A stretch of DNA of 64,000 nucleotides from Acidobacteriota bacterium (GCA_018268995.1 JAFDVL010000108.1:19547-83546); one strand, 5' to 3'. Shown: positions 10,101-18,870, counted from the first letter of the stretch. Numbers and translations are program-made. Notes: a model not told the origin generated them from the letters alone.

Positions 10101-10473
10101 CACGGTTGGCAATTTTGTCGCGCGCCGACCAGATACGCCCGCCGAGTTCCGGCAACATCACGACGCGCAGGTATTCGTTTTCGAGCATTAGTGCTTCATA
10201 GCGAACAGGCACGGGTTTGCGACTCATTGTCTCGCGGTCGAGTCGGGCGTACGGATAGAGCGCCGCGCTGTCTGCCGATTTGAAAAGCGGGGCGACGGTT
10301 TCCGATTGGTTGATGGTGTAGGTCGGGATTTCCAGCGTGCTGCGTGTGAATTTTATCTGAGTTGGATTTTGTGCGAATGCTATTGAACTAGCTACGCAGC
10401 AAAGAGCAATCAATAACGCAACAAATCTGGCGCGCGTGCCATTGCTTTCAGTCCGCAGAGCGGACGCCAGCAT
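7198..10473 (-). CDS. Secreted DUF5107 domain protein with long TPR array
   Basis: About 1091 residues. A signal peptide (ALLIALCCVASSIAFAQ) is followed by a DUF5107 domain over roughly the first 450 residues. This domain resembles the galactose-mutarotase-like fold (NRYLLWTNAGIS, WPGEPWAWAMRRN, EVQSGRFVWDGNYEFIEPG). About 600 residues of tetratricopeptide repeats then run to the C-terminus. DUF5107-TPR proteins occur in glycan-use loci, but their activity is not established. The start is uncertain: the ATG at 10473 lies inside palindrome F, and everything upstream is repeat sequence, so I take it as the first plausible start. A short palindromic word is inserted in frame near 8436-8474. Confidence 0.75.
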   Translation of the reverse strand: MLASALRTESNGTRARFVALLIALCCVASSIAFAQNPTQIKFTRSTLEIPTYTINQSETVAPLFKSADSAALYPYARLDRETMSRKPVPVRYEALMLENEYLRVVMLPELGGRIWSARDKIANREIFHYTSVIKPTLYNQRGGWPAGNLEVYGPYDAHMLTWPGEPWAWAMRRNNDGSASVILSHIDHFFRNKITMEVTLHPGRSFIELTLRLRNNNLLPNRYLLWTNAGISATEGTRFVYPMTRTIGHDSAELSTWPSVRGTDLSWYKNNQNMLGVFGLDIYDNFIGAYDYKSDYGTICWTDRRLARGVKTWTWGTGEAAMRQMKHYTDNDGPYVEVQSGRFVWDGNYEFIEPGKSDGWTEYWFGVGNLGGMTTATRDAMISFDVQPQQAKLAVTATGRFPNATLKLTAGETTIWSTQQSLSPATVYRTNIALKPEVTRQPLKLEVHAATGELLAQYVQHPDNTHPDVILATDSIPRKFAAMETLTAEEAFQKGLAHEKFGEQEAAGQAYRAALTKDSHFTAPHLRLGLIALERAQHDDAIQHFQAVLERDPTNGEAHHFLATAYGETSKITEARRHYFRLLPSSAKFDQREYGLGLLALQAGDFKEAEARLSQAVATVPTQLSARQAYAFTLRKLGRMTEAQQQCDALLKLDPTNAFAHAEKELFRAPHSALRTPQLDAACAHHEQGYLELACEYMRLSAFSEARRVIEQGLAISSPKSSLLLHYYRAYLADRVNDSAAARQSIETARKQALELEIFPFRRETMRVLHRVLALAPSDANAACLLGELLYSRARQSEAIPLWHAAIAANPQHFSALRDLGLALLEIGQAKEALPLLTRAAEQRPELLSHTILVAQLQAKAGNTNAARQIIERALKTKPQNDRLIETMALIEAQSGHVQRTLALLAQHTFEPQHQSYSLLHLWQAANLLASVGKSKDEAIRLARAAQTPPASLGVDDFATLRSARLLVFEALLQQGDEAAQTWKAAAATSHEGFNDEGLFRAIALHKSGATARAEEWFTNFLTVNERNKNSGRLSAQAHYLAGIYAAFRGQSEQARAEFRQSLELDRTLLWSQQALAWMDAGLLGMLKSKD
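8436..8474. repeat. Short palindrome-type repeat inserted in frame in the TPR gene
   Basis: A run built of GTGCGGAGCGCGGAATGCGG-type units sits inside the coding sequence and translates as APHSALRTPQL between TPR units. Its base composition and repetitiveness differ from the surrounding gene and recall the intergenic palindromes of this window. Confidence 0.5.
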
Positions 10474-10675
10474 AAAGCCCAGGGTGAAGTGCGAGCGCGC
10501 GGAACCCTGGGAACAACAAAGCAACACCCCATCAGCCCGCGAAGTGGGCGATAGACAATCCGCCTCTTCAATCTCCCTTGCGCACGCAACGGCTGTCGCC
10601 CACTTCGCGGGCTTGCTGATCTCACCTTCGCTACCCCAGGGGTCCGCGCGCTCGCACTTCACCCTGGGCTTTATG
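10471..10675. repeat. Nested composite palindromic element, family F (205 bp)
   Basis: Outer perfect 33-bp arms are at 10471-10503 and 10643-10675. Inner perfect 18-bp arms are at 10534-10551 and 10596-10613. A second copy is cut by the left window edge (1-108). The outermost three bases of the left arm form the putative ATG of the downstream TPR gene (10473, minus strand), so the element would be the 5' leader of that message. Confidence 0.9.
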
Positions 10676-10705
10676 CTGTCACCTGCTTCGCAGGTTGAAA
10701 TCAGC

Positions 10706-13700
10706 TTATTGAATGATAATCCCCACATTCGCTGTTTCTCCGCTGATGGTGTCGGTCACAGATACGCGCCATGTTCCCGTCGCATCATTGCGCGCCGTTC
10801 GGAAACTGAGGCTGCCTGTGCCGTTCTTGATTTCCTGATTGCCGCCGTAATAGTGCATCTCGCGTCCGGTTGGAGATGTCACTTTGACGACCGCGACGGA
10901 GTTGAGTTGCGGTGCAGATGGCAGACGAAACTGGATTGTCACGGCTTCGCCCAATCGTGCGGTTTGTACTGCCTGTAACGTCATTCCGTTGAGGCGCGTT
11001 TCGATCAATGCCAACAGACGCGGAACGGCAGGTTCGACGTCAATTTCAAACGATGATCCTGTGCCGAGGTAGCGTCGTTGCCGCACGTCATATAGCACGC
11101 CTTGCTTATCGAACGTGATGCGCAATCGTTGCGGCGCGGGCTTGTCTTTGTCGGGCACAAGGCCGAGCAATTTGGTGGAGCCGAAATTGAAGAGATAGCT
11201 TTCGCAATCGGCGACGCGTTCGCCTGCTAGTGAGGTTAGCTTGACGGTTGGATTGAGCGCAGCGGCGGTCATCACCTGCTTCATCTTGTCCAGCGTCGGC
11301 CCGTGTTTTCGCTCCAATTTGTCTTCGGCATAACGATGCAGGAAGTAGTTGAGCAAGTAGGCGCGACCTTGCCCGAAGCGGTTTTCGATGAGCAACGATT
11401 GCCCCGCTTCGGTGTGCATGGCTTTTGCGCCTGCGAGTTTCAATTCCGGCTCACCCTTCATTGCCACGACGGCTTCGCGGTTGGATTTCGATGGTGCGAT
11501 GCCGAACACATCGGCGAGCGCACGCGGTTCACGAAACGCGCAATGCTCATCCATCACGCCGGGCAGGGCATCGGCAATGACTGTCCCGCCTTGCCGCACG
11601 AATTCGCGGATTGCCGCCACTTCTTCGTCACTCAGCGCAACACTCATCGGCAGGATAAACGTGCGATAGCCTTGCGCAATCAGGTTGCCTTTTTCGACAT
11701 CGCTGTAGGCAATGAAATCGAATTGCAATCCAGCATCGCGCAACATCTTCACCCAGCCGTCGCGGTTGGCGTTGAAGCGGCGATGCGTAACACTGGTCGG
11801 ATCGTAGACGACTTCCGGCTCAATCTTGCCGTCCACAATCCACGATCCGTGAATGCTGGGATAGGAATAGTGAATGGCAATGCGGTTGTTGTCGGGCGCG
11901 CCGGACGCAATCAGTTTGCCGATGCCCGCGCCGCGCAGTTCGTCAAAGCCTGCGGCGATGTCTTTGCCGCTCTGGCACAGCGTCAAATCCGGGCTGATCG
12001 TCGAATACTGCCAGAAAACATACGCCCCGCCATTCGCGCCTTTGAATAGGTTGCGGTAAAAATCGTAGAGGACGTTTTTGCCCAGCATCCCATAGCCTGC
12101 GCCGCCGGAAATCTTCACGTCCGGGTTGAAATTGCGATGGAAGTCGAATTGATTGCCGCCCTCGTAAGAGTTCAAATGTTTCGTGAATTGATTGAGGCGG
12201 CTGTAATCGCTGCCATTGTGCGGGGCCGATTCCTGCGTGCCGGAATTGAGCAGGATGCCTTCGGGGTCGAGCTTGCGCAGTTCGCCTAACACAAACTCGA
12301 ATGTGTCGGCGTAGCTCTTCTCCATAAACGTGCGATGATCGGCCCACGAAGCGTAATTGCCGCGCTTCTGCGCTTCATACGTGTCGTCGGGCGTGACCTC
12401 ATCCCAATTCGTGAAGCCCGTGCTCCATTGCCGATTCAGGGCGTCGAGCGATTTATATTCCGTCTTCAACCAATCGCGCATTGCTCGCATCGTGTGCGGC
12501 GAAAAGCACAAATCCAAGTCGTCCACATAACAGGTCAGCGAAGGCTCTTCGAGCACGTAATACGACATCGGCGAGAAGCCGACCCAGGGTTCGGCCAGTT
12601 GTTTTAGCTCTTTGCGAATCAGTTCGCGGTAAGCCGGATCGTGCAGGCAGTATTCGCGCACAAGCAATTTTTTGTCGTGCGTTTCGGCGTACTGCTTCTT
12701 CATTTTCACGTAGTAATCACGTTTCGCGCCGTCGGGCGATTCCTGCCCGCTGATGCGTGTTTGCGCCTGAATGTTGAAGTTCGCGTGTTTGCTGTGACTG
12801 AGCGTATAGGACGAAAGCGTTGTGATGTTCAGCCGCCGCAATTGTTCATCAATCGCAGGCCAAGTGCCGGGGATCGGCTCTCTGCCAAAGAGATACATCA
12901 CAATGTCGTAATCGTCCCAGCGGCGCGGTTGCAGAACAAAAACTTCTGAAATTCTACGATCCGCGCGAACGCCGTTGACGGTCACTTCGCAATCCACTTT
13001 GGCAAGGTGCGTTAACGCGCCTGTTGAGTTGAGACTGATCTGCTGCTCAGCTCCAGCCTGCCCTTTGACTGGGTAGCGGCGTTCATCCAGCAAGCGGTCG
13101 TAATTGTCGTACAGCCGCGCTGTGATTGTGGCGTCTGTTGCCTGATTCGATTGCAGTTTCAGTCGGGCGTTGATTTGCCCGCCCAGTTTGACGCGATCAC
13201 TTTCGAGTGCGAGATCGCTGATCGTGGCTGCGGCGGGAACTTCAAACGTTTGCATCGCCCAATCAATGCCGCGCCCCTTTTCGATCAAATAGGCTTCGGC
13301 GAAATGGCGACCACCCGTCAGAGATTTGGGAAAGTTCAGCGTGGCGGTTTGTTGCTTGATTGATATTTTCTCCATTGCCTCGAACTCATCGAAGCTGGAA
13401 CGAATTGTCACCGCAACCTCGGCTCCTTCGGGCGCATTCTCCAGCGTGACATTCAGGCTTTTCGGCGATAGTTGCAGCTTGCGAATAGTGCCTTGTGGTT
13501 CGCGTTTCGCGGCCCAGACCACGGCGCGCGAAACCAGCGACCAGAGATATTCGTGATACGAATAATGTAGTCCCGTCTCAAACATCTCTTCGACTTCAGG
13601 AATCATTCCGCGCTCGCTGTAACCGAAGGCGACGACGCGCCCTTTGCCGATAGTTTTCACGGCGAGCACAGGTTTTCCGTTTGACGTTTCCAGCAACACT

Positions 13701-14830
13701 TCGCCTGTGGCTTCAGACGACGGCACGCTCAAATGTCCCCACGGAAACGCATCCAATGGAACGCCGCGCGTGATGTAATGATCGCCCTTGGTGCGCCACT
13801 GCGTTTGATCCAATCCTGTCCGGTCGGTGCCCTTGCCGCGTTTGATGTCTCCGGTTTTGGTAAGCGGTGAAAGTTGCCACAGATCACTTTCCTGACTGTT
13901 CGGATAAAACAGCACGAGTCCCGCGCCGGCTTCCACGCGTCGGCGGATTTCTTTGCGAACTTCTTCGGGGTAACTCTCCCATGCGTGCAGCCCCGGCCAC
14001 AGGATCACGTCGTAATCCGGGCCATTGAGCAAATCGTCAGCGATGTAGGTGCGCGCCAGACTGAAAGCGCCTTCCCAGAATTCACCGCCGAAGCTGCGAT
14101 GTTCGTAAAAATCGCCAAAGCCCCATTTGTTCGTACCTTCGTCCCGACCTATCGAAGTCGCTTTGAAATCCAGATCAAGGCGCTGCGCCAGTTCGATGAT
14201 GCCGCGCCCATCGGCGACATCGGAGAGGGCAAACGCTTTGATCCGTCCATTGGCAAAAGGCTTGGCCCACGCGACGTGCGGCGTGGCGATGTTCATGGTG
14301 TAATCCACGTCCCAGCGACCGCGCTCTTCCAGCACGGGATGAAACCGATCCAGCGCAAAGTAGTCGAAATAAAACGTCCCGCCGCGCGTCACTTCCAGCG
14401 TGAGAGAACGCATCTTCTGCAAATCAACGCCACGTACGCGCGCCAGCCGCAATTGCAAATGATTGACTCCGGTGCGAAGCGCAAATGTGTGGACAAATCG
14501 CCCGCCATCCACATCGCGCAAATTCACTTTCAATTCGGCTGGTTGCATCGCCCACGCAAACAGCAGCAGCGATTCTTTTCTGCGCCAATCGGGCGGGATT
14601 TTGCTGAGTTCAAGTGTGCCGCCTTTCGCGGGGAACGCCGCTTCAAGCGAAGAGACGTTATAGGCGGGAAAGCGTTTTGACGCCGCGAGGCGCACCGCGT
14701 CTGAAGCCTTGAGCGAAGTAATCTCTTCCTGCTTCTCAAAGGTGGCAAAAACTTCTTGTGCATAGGCGTGCTGAATGGTGAACAGAAGGAAAGCGAAGGC
14801 GAACGCCACAAACTTGAGACCGCGAGGCAT
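10706..14830 (-). CDS. Large secreted GH42-like beta-galactosidase-type glycoside hydrolase
   Basis: A 1374-residue protein with a signal peptide (1-25, ending AYAQ). The N-terminal 160 residues look like a jelly-roll carbohydrate-binding module (FYFDYFALDRF). Residues about 190-440 resemble a class-I amidotransferase/ThuA-like domain (DVILWPGLHAWESYPEEVRK). Ig-like beta domains span about 450-630, and a GH42-type barrel lies at about 640-1000. The barrel shows YYVLEEPSL (Glu761/Glu762, candidate acid) and RDWLKTEYKSLDALNRQW, which is typical for GH42. A further trimerisation-like domain and a C-terminal beta domain follow. The start has a GAGGAA site. It is much longer than ordinary GH42 enzymes (about 650-700 residues). 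The family assignment is by motif reading only. Confidence 0.7.
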   Translation of the reverse strand: MPRGLKFVAFAFAFLLFTIQHAYAQEVFATFEKQEEITSLKASDAVRLAASKRFPAYNVSSLEAAFPAKGGTLELSKIPPDWRRKESLLLFAWAMQPAELKVNLRDVDGGRFVHTFALRTGVNHLQLRLARVRGVDLQKMRSLTLEVTRGGTFYFDYFALDRFHPVLEERGRWDVDYTMNIATPHVAWAKPFANGRIKAFALSDVADGRGIIELAQRLDLDFKATSIGRDEGTNKWGFGDFYEHRSFGGEFWEGAFSLARTYIADDLLNGPDYDVILWPGLHAWESYPEEVRKEIRRRVEAGAGLVLFYPNSQESDLWQLSPLTKTGDIKRGKGTDRTGLDQTQWRTKGDHYITRGVPLDAFPWGHLSVPSSEATGEVLLETSNGKPVLAVKTIGKGRVVAFGYSERGMIPEVEEMFETGLHYSYHEYLWSLVSRAVVWAAKREPQGTIRKLQLSPKSLNVTLENAPEGAEVAVTIRSSFDEFEAMEKISIKQQTATLNFPKSLTGGRHFAEAYLIEKGRGIDWAMQTFEVPAAATISDLALESDRVKLGGQINARLKLQSNQATDATITARLYDNYDRLLDERRYPVKGQAGAEQQISLNSTGALTHLAKVDCEVTVNGVRADRRISEVFVLQPRRWDDYDIVMYLFGREPIPGTWPAIDEQLRRLNITTLSSYTLSHSKHANFNIQAQTRISGQESPDGAKRDYYVKMKKQYAETHDKKLLVREYCLHDPAYRELIRKELKQLAEPWVGFSPMSYYVLEEPSLTCYVDDLDLCFSPHTMRAMRDWLKTEYKSLDALNRQWSTGFTNWDEVTPDDTYEAQKRGNYASWADHRTFMEKSYADTFEFVLGELRKLDPEGILLNSGTQESAPHNGSDYSRLNQFTKHLNSYEGGNQFDFHRNFNPDVKISGGAGYGMLGKNVLYDFYRNLFKGANGGAYVFWQYSTISPDLTLCQSGKDIAAGFDELRGAGIGKLIASGAPDNNRIAIHYSYPSIHGSWIVDGKIEPEVVYDPTSVTHRRFNANRDGWVKMLRDAGLQFDFIAYSDVEKGNLIAQGYRTFILPMSVALSDEEVAAIREFVRQGGTVIADALPGVMDEHCAFREPRALADVFGIAPSKSNREAVVAMKGEPELKLAGAKAMHTEAGQSLLIENRFGQGRAYLLNYFLHRYAEDKLERKHGPTLDKMKQVMTAAALNPTVKLTSLAGERVADCESYLFNFGSTKLLGLVPDKDKPAPQRLRITFDKQGVLYDVRQRRYLGTGSSFEIDVEPAVPRLLALIETRLNGMTLQAVQTARLGEAVTIQFRLPSAPQLNSVAVVKVTSPTGREMHYYGGNQEIKNGTGSLSFRTARNDATGTWRVSVTDTISGETANVGIIIQ

Positions 14831-14846
14831 AAGGTTTTCCTCAGAA

Positions 14847-14961
14847 ATGTACGACAGGCGGCCCGCCTGTCAGGGGATTAATGAACTCAGCGACAGGCAA
14901 GCCGCCTATCGCACATTTTTACTATTTCAGCATATGGACAGGCGGGCCGCCTGTCGTACAT
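14847..14961. repeat. Composite palindromic element, family D
   Basis: Perfect 25-bp inverted arms are at 14847-14871 and 14937-14961. Each holds the self-palindrome GACAGGCGG-CCCGCCTGTC, and a third degenerate unit lies between them. The ends are ATGTAC/GTACAT, as in family A. The last base of the right arm is the first base of the stop codon of the gene at 14961-15941. Confidence 0.88.
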
Positions 14962-15941
14962 CATTTGAGATAGCGCACGAACCAGTCTCCGACCTGAGCG
15001 AACATCTCGTTGGTGTAGGTGTGATTTCCCGCTGTGACGTGAACGGCGAACCGATCTGCTACCTTCTGATTGGCATACACCGCTTTGTTTTTTTGCTCAA
15101 GCTTTCGCAATCCATCAATCGGCATTCCCTGATCCTGATCGCGTCCGACAATCAGCACTGCACGCGGAGCCAGCGCGGCAAACACATCGGGCTGGTCGCC
15201 GGGAAAGAGTTTCAGGAATCCCGCCGGGTAAAAATATTGCGAGTGATAATTCGCGTTCGGTCTTGAGCGCAGCAGATCGTCATACATCCCCGCGCCACCA
15301 CAAACCGGGACGATGACGCTCAGGCGAGGCTCGACGGCTGCGGTGTACCAGGTGATTGCGCCGCCGAGTGAAAAGCCCGTGATGCCGAGTTTCGCGCCGT
15401 CTACATCCTTGCGCGTTTGCAAATAGTCCACGGTGCGAATGGTTTCATGCACAAGCAAGCCCATGAAGCTGCGCCCGGCGAGTTGTTCGCGCAAGGCTTC
15501 AAGGTAGATGTCCTGGTTGCGCGCTTCAGACCCGCGATAATCCAGCGAGATGGTCAGAAAGCCTTGTTTGGCCAAAGCTCGTGCCCAGCCGAGGCGGGGA
15601 AACTCTGTCAGGCGCAATCGCGCATCAGTCAGATGTTGGCGCGTTCCGCTGGTGCCGGGCAGGCAAATGATCGCGGGCAACTTTTGCGTCGCGTTGCGCG
15701 GTTTCACAATCATCGCCGGAACCCAGTTGTCGCTGTCCGCCTGAAAACGCAGGTCTTCGATGATGACATCGTCCTCTTCACTCGTTTTTAGGATTTCAGC
15801 TTTGGGCAGGGTTTTCTGCGGCGTGAGTCCAAGCAATCGTTCCATTCGGACGCGCACGGAGGGCGATTTTTGCGCTGTTGTTTTGACAGGGCAAAGCAAC
15901 AGCAACAGCAACGTGCCTGCGAGAACGTTTTTGTTTTTCAT
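14961..15941 (-). CDS. Secreted alpha/beta hydrolase (dienelactone-hydrolase-like)
   Basis: A 326-residue protein with a signal peptide (about 1-24, ending TTAQ) and one alpha/beta hydrolase domain. The nucleophile elbow is GFSLGG; a candidate Asp follows in VGRDQDQG and the late His in AGNHTYT. The oxyanion-hole strand reads ICLPGTSGT. The start at 15941 has an AGGAG site. It is probably an esterase. It lies between an APC permease (upstream) and the GH42-like gene (downstream) on the same strand, flanked by palindromes A2 and D. Substrate unknown. Confidence 0.82.
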   Translation of the reverse strand: MKNKNVLAGTLLLLLLCPVKTTAQKSPSVRVRMERLLGLTPQKTLPKAEILKTSEEDDVIIEDLRFQADSDNWVPAMIVKPRNATQKLPAIICLPGTSGTRQHLTDARLRLTEFPRLGWARALAKQGFLTISLDYRGSEARNQDIYLEALREQLAGRSFMGLLVHETIRTVDYLQTRKDVDGAKLGITGFSLGGAITWYTAAVEPRLSVIVPVCGGAGMYDDLLRSRPNANYHSQYFYPAGFLKLFPGDQPDVFAALAPRAVLIVGRDQDQGMPIDGLRKLEQKNKAVYANQKVADRFAVHVTAGNHTYTNEMFAQVGDWFVRYLK

Positions 15942-15959
15942 TTACTCGCTCCTCAGAAA

Positions 15960-16056
15960 ATGTACAGCAAACTTCCAGTTTGCTGCGGCTTTCGTAGCAG
16001 ATCGCTGTAGCAGATCGCTTTTGAACTTCTCAGCAAACTGGAAGTTTGCTGTACAT
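15960..16056. repeat. Composite palindromic element, family A copy 2
   Basis: Perfect 26-bp arms are at 15960-15985 and 16031-16056, identical to copy 1 at 3907-3991. The spacer differs and contains a tandem duplication of GTAGCAGATCGCT. The right end touches the stop codon (16057-16059) of the permease gene. Confidence 0.9.
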
Positions 16057-17412
16057 TCACAGTGGCTTGGTTTCTGGGTTTAAGCTGGCAATCTCGTGTT
16101 TGAATCCACGCGTCAGCCACAGCAAATAGACAACGCCGATCACCATCCACAACAGGCCCAACCCCAGCGCCAGCCATGAAAGGTGCAGCCAGATGTACAA
16201 ACAAACTGCAAAGCCCAGCGCCGGAAGAATTAAATCCGCCATCCGCCGCTCCTGCTTGCTCAGCCAGTAATGCTGGATCACGCACAAGTTCACGGCCATA
16301 AATCCGATGAACGCGCCGAAGTTCACCAGTTCTGCGGCCTCGGTGTATTGCAGGATTAGCGCGCCCATCAAATGCAATGTGCCCATCAGCAACACGCTGT
16401 AAATCGGCGTTCCCAAACGAGGATGCACATACGCGAAAATGCGATGCGGCAACAATCGGTCGCGCCCCATCCCGTACAACAAACGTGACGCGCTGGCTTG
16501 CCCTGTGATAGCACTGGCGAACCCTGCGACGACCAATACAAACGAGAGAACGTAGAAAAGAGGATCGCCGCCAATCAATTTGCCGACATCCATGAATGCC
16601 GTTTCGACCGGCGCGAATTTCGTATAATCAGGCCAGACCATTTGCGCCAGGTAGCTTTGAAACACGAAGAGCGCCCCGGCTACGAAACAGACCAGCAGCG
16701 TTGCGCGGCCAATGTCACGGCGCGGATTCTTCGCATCTTCCGCGAGTGTCGTCACACCGTCGAAGCCAATGAAAGACAAAACAGCAATGGAAGTCGCGCC
16801 AATCACGGCGGGAAAGGAAAACGTCTGCGGATTGAAAAAAGGCGTGGAGGAAAGCAAGCGACCTTCCCCCACGCCACCCCACAAGGCTCTCAACGCCAAC
16901 AGAATGAACCAAACCAGCGAAGCGATCATAATCGCATTCATCACATAATTCGCCCGCGATGCCATCACTATTCCGCGCAGATTGATAATGGTGATAACGG
17001 CTGCTGTAATGACGACCCACACGGCATACGGAACTTCCGGCCAGACCTTGTTTGCCGTCAATCCGACAAAGATCACGCTCAGCATCGGGATTAAAATGTA
17101 ATCAATCGTCATTGCCCAACCCGCCAGAAATCCCGCTCCCGGATGCAACGCCTTCGAGGCGTAAACGTAGGTTGAACCAGCGGCAGGAAACGCCGCAGCC
17201 ATCCGTCCGTAGCTGATCGCTGTAAAGCTCATCGCAATCATCGCAATCAAATACACCAGCGGCAGATGGCCTTGCGATTTGACCGAGGCGATGCCGAACA
17301 TCGAATACGGCGCGGTCGGCCCCACAAAAGCAAGACCGAAGATCACTAGGTCACGGAGCGATAGCACACGCTTGAAATCACCAATGCTCTTTGCCGCGGG
17401 GTCAGCCTTCAT
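16057..17412 (-). CDS. APC family amino acid permease
   Basis: About 451 residues with 12 predicted hydrophobic helices, carried in the inner membrane. The family's first helix is clear (LVIFGLAFVGPTAPYSMFGIASV), as is the SFIGFDGVTTLAEDAKNPRRDIG segment between helices 6 and 7, a hallmark of APC amino acid/polyamine transporters. I prefer the ATG at 17412; ATGs at 17424 and 17439 are possible, but they fall within palindrome G and would add only repeat-derived residues. It is next to an M20 peptidase, which suggests import of an amino acid or small peptide product. The substrate cannot be read from sequence. Confidence 0.85.
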   Translation of the reverse strand: MKADPAAKSIGDFKRVLSLRDLVIFGLAFVGPTAPYSMFGIASVKSQGHLPLVYLIAMIAMSFTAISYGRMAAAFPAAGSTYVYASKALHPGAGFLAGWAMTIDYILIPMLSVIFVGLTANKVWPEVPYAVWVVITAAVITIINLRGIVMASRANYVMNAIMIASLVWFILLALRALWGGVGEGRLLSSTPFFNPQTFSFPAVIGATSIAVLSFIGFDGVTTLAEDAKNPRRDIGRATLLVCFVAGALFVFQSYLAQMVWPDYTKFAPVETAFMDVGKLIGGDPLFYVLSFVLVVAGFASAITGQASASRLLYGMGRDRLLPHRIFAYVHPRLGTPIYSVLLMGTLHLMGALILQYTEAAELVNFGAFIGFMAVNLCVIQHYWLSKQERRMADLILPALGFAVCLYIWLHLSWLALGLGLLWMVIGVVYLLWLTRGFKHEIASLNPETKPL

Positions 17413-17415
17413 TTG

Positions 17416-17510
17416 ATTTTCCATTTTCTCATTTGTCATTTGTTATTTGTCATTTGTTTTCGCTGTTGGGGCAATGACAAATGACAAATGGAAACTGACA
17501 AATGGAAAAT
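17416..17510. repeat. Imperfect palindromic element, family G
   Basis: Outer 11-bp arms ATTTTCCATTT/AAATGGAAAAT lie at 17416-17426 and 17500-17510. Inside are repeated CATTTGTC/GACAAATG words that pair imperfectly. The element fills the gap between the M20 peptidase stop (17521) and the permease start. Its wording resembles element H at 24044-24144. Confidence 0.7.
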
Positions 17511-17520
17511 TGCATCGTTC

Positions 17521-18831
17521 CTATGATTCCACGCCGCACCAGTCACAAATAAAGCGTGCCAGCGTTTCCATCGTCGTCTGTGCGGAATCAAGATCAACCC
17601 ATTCGTCGGGGTTATGCGTGTTGCCGCCGCGCGGGCCAAACAGCAAGGCAGGCGTGTGGAAATGTTGATGAAACACGAACATATCGCACGGCCCGCCGAT
17701 GCCACGCACCAAGGGTTGCTCGCCTGTGACCTGTGCGAAAACGTCGGACAGTTGCGCAATGACTTCGTTGCCTTCATCGCTGACCGAGGCAGGCAGAAAA
17801 TCTATCGGAAATGTGATTTCGGGGATGACCGTGAACAGGTCGGCGCGAGCGGTGATTGTCTCCTCGAACCAGGCAAAGAATTCACGCTCGACGGCCTTTT
17901 TGTCTTCGCCCGGCATCGTCTGCCAATACACTTCCACGCGACAGGTCGTCGGCAGGGTGATTGGTTCTTTCATGCCCCAGCCGCCGCTATGAATCTTGGT
18001 CACCCAGACGGGCGTAGGATCAGCACCATTGGCATACAGTGGATGGGCTGGCGCGTTCGCTTTTCGTTGAGCAGCGAAATCTTTGATCCGTCCCAGCAGG
18101 TAATGCAATTGATCGTTGACGTTGGGCAGCGGGTCGCCTTCGTGCAAAATCCCACCGCTGTCGGCGTATAGTGTAATGTGTGCGGTGCGTCCTCCGGTTT
18201 GCGCCGGGCAGAGCATCAGTTGGCTCGGTTCGGTGATAATCGCCGCGTCGGCATTGTGACCGCGCAAGCGTCCTGCCAACGTGCCGTTCACACCTCCGAA
18301 CTCTTCATCCACGATAGTCTCGATTAGCACGTCGCCGCGTAAACGAACACCTGCTTCGCGCAGAGCTTCCACCGCCACGAGCATCGCTGCAATTCCGCCC
18401 TTCATATCGTTTGAGCCAAGCCCATACAGGCGATTGCCTTCGATGGTTGCTCCAAACGGATCGTAGTTCCATTTCGCCGAGCCACGCGGCACGGTGTCAA
18501 TGTGGCCGGAAAGTAGCAGGGATCGCCCCCCGCCTGTTCCGGGCCAGACAGCGGCGACATTCGGGCGATCAGTGTAATCCCGCGAGTGACGAAACGCCGG
18601 ATGATCGGTCAGACCGGGGACACTATGGATGTCATACATCTCCGCCTTCAGCCCTAGACCGACCAATCGTTCGTGGACATATTGCTGACAACCCAATTCA
18701 GCTCCAGTGGGCGGCGTGTTTTCTGAAGGAATTTGCACCAGTTCTTTAATTGTCTGAACCAGTCGAGGTGCCAGCGTACTGACGGTTTGGGCCACCCGCT
18801 CTACGATTTGTGAGGCTTCCTGCGAACTCAT
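17521..18831 (-). CDS. M20 family metallopeptidase (ArgE/DapE-like)
   Basis: A 436-residue zinc-dependent peptidase or deacylase without a signal peptide, so cytoplasmic. The M20 metal-site motifs are present: SGHIDTVPRGS (His and Asp), GLGSNDMKGGIAAML (bridging Asp) and VDEEFGG (catalytic Glu pair). A central dimerisation domain is consistent with the length. It is the first gene of the leftward cluster and follows a textbook promoter, TTGACA-N16-TATAAT (18883-18910, minus strand). With the downstream permease it may handle an N-acyl amino acid or dipeptide. Exact substrate unknown. Confidence 0.87.
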   Translation of the reverse strand: MSSQEASQIVERVAQTVSTLAPRLVQTIKELVQIPSENTPPTGAELGCQQYVHERLVGLGLKAEMYDIHSVPGLTDHPAFRHSRDYTDRPNVAAVWPGTGGGRSLLLSGHIDTVPRGSAKWNYDPFGATIEGNRLYGLGSNDMKGGIAAMLVAVEALREAGVRLRGDVLIETIVDEEFGGVNGTLAGRLRGHNADAAIITEPSQLMLCPAQTGGRTAHITLYADSGGILHEGDPLPNVNDQLHYLLGRIKDFAAQRKANAPAHPLYANGADPTPVWVTKIHSGGWGMKEPITLPTTCRVEVYWQTMPGEDKKAVEREFFAWFEETITARADLFTVIPEITFPIDFLPASVSDEGNEVIAQLSDVFAQVTGEQPLVRGIGGPCDMFVFHQHFHTPALLFGPRGGNTHNPDEWVDLDSAQTTMETLARFICDWCGVES

Positions 18832-18857
18832 ATTTTTATCTTTCTGGATGAAATTAC

Positions 18858-18870
18858 GTTAGTTGATGTC
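18858..18870 (-). promoter_or_regulatory. Putative ROK operator, left copy
   Basis: On the minus strand this reads GACATCAACTAAC, identical to the right copy at 18999-19011. It begins 12 bp after the -10 box of the leftward promoter, so it would cover the start of transcription. Confidence 0.7.
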
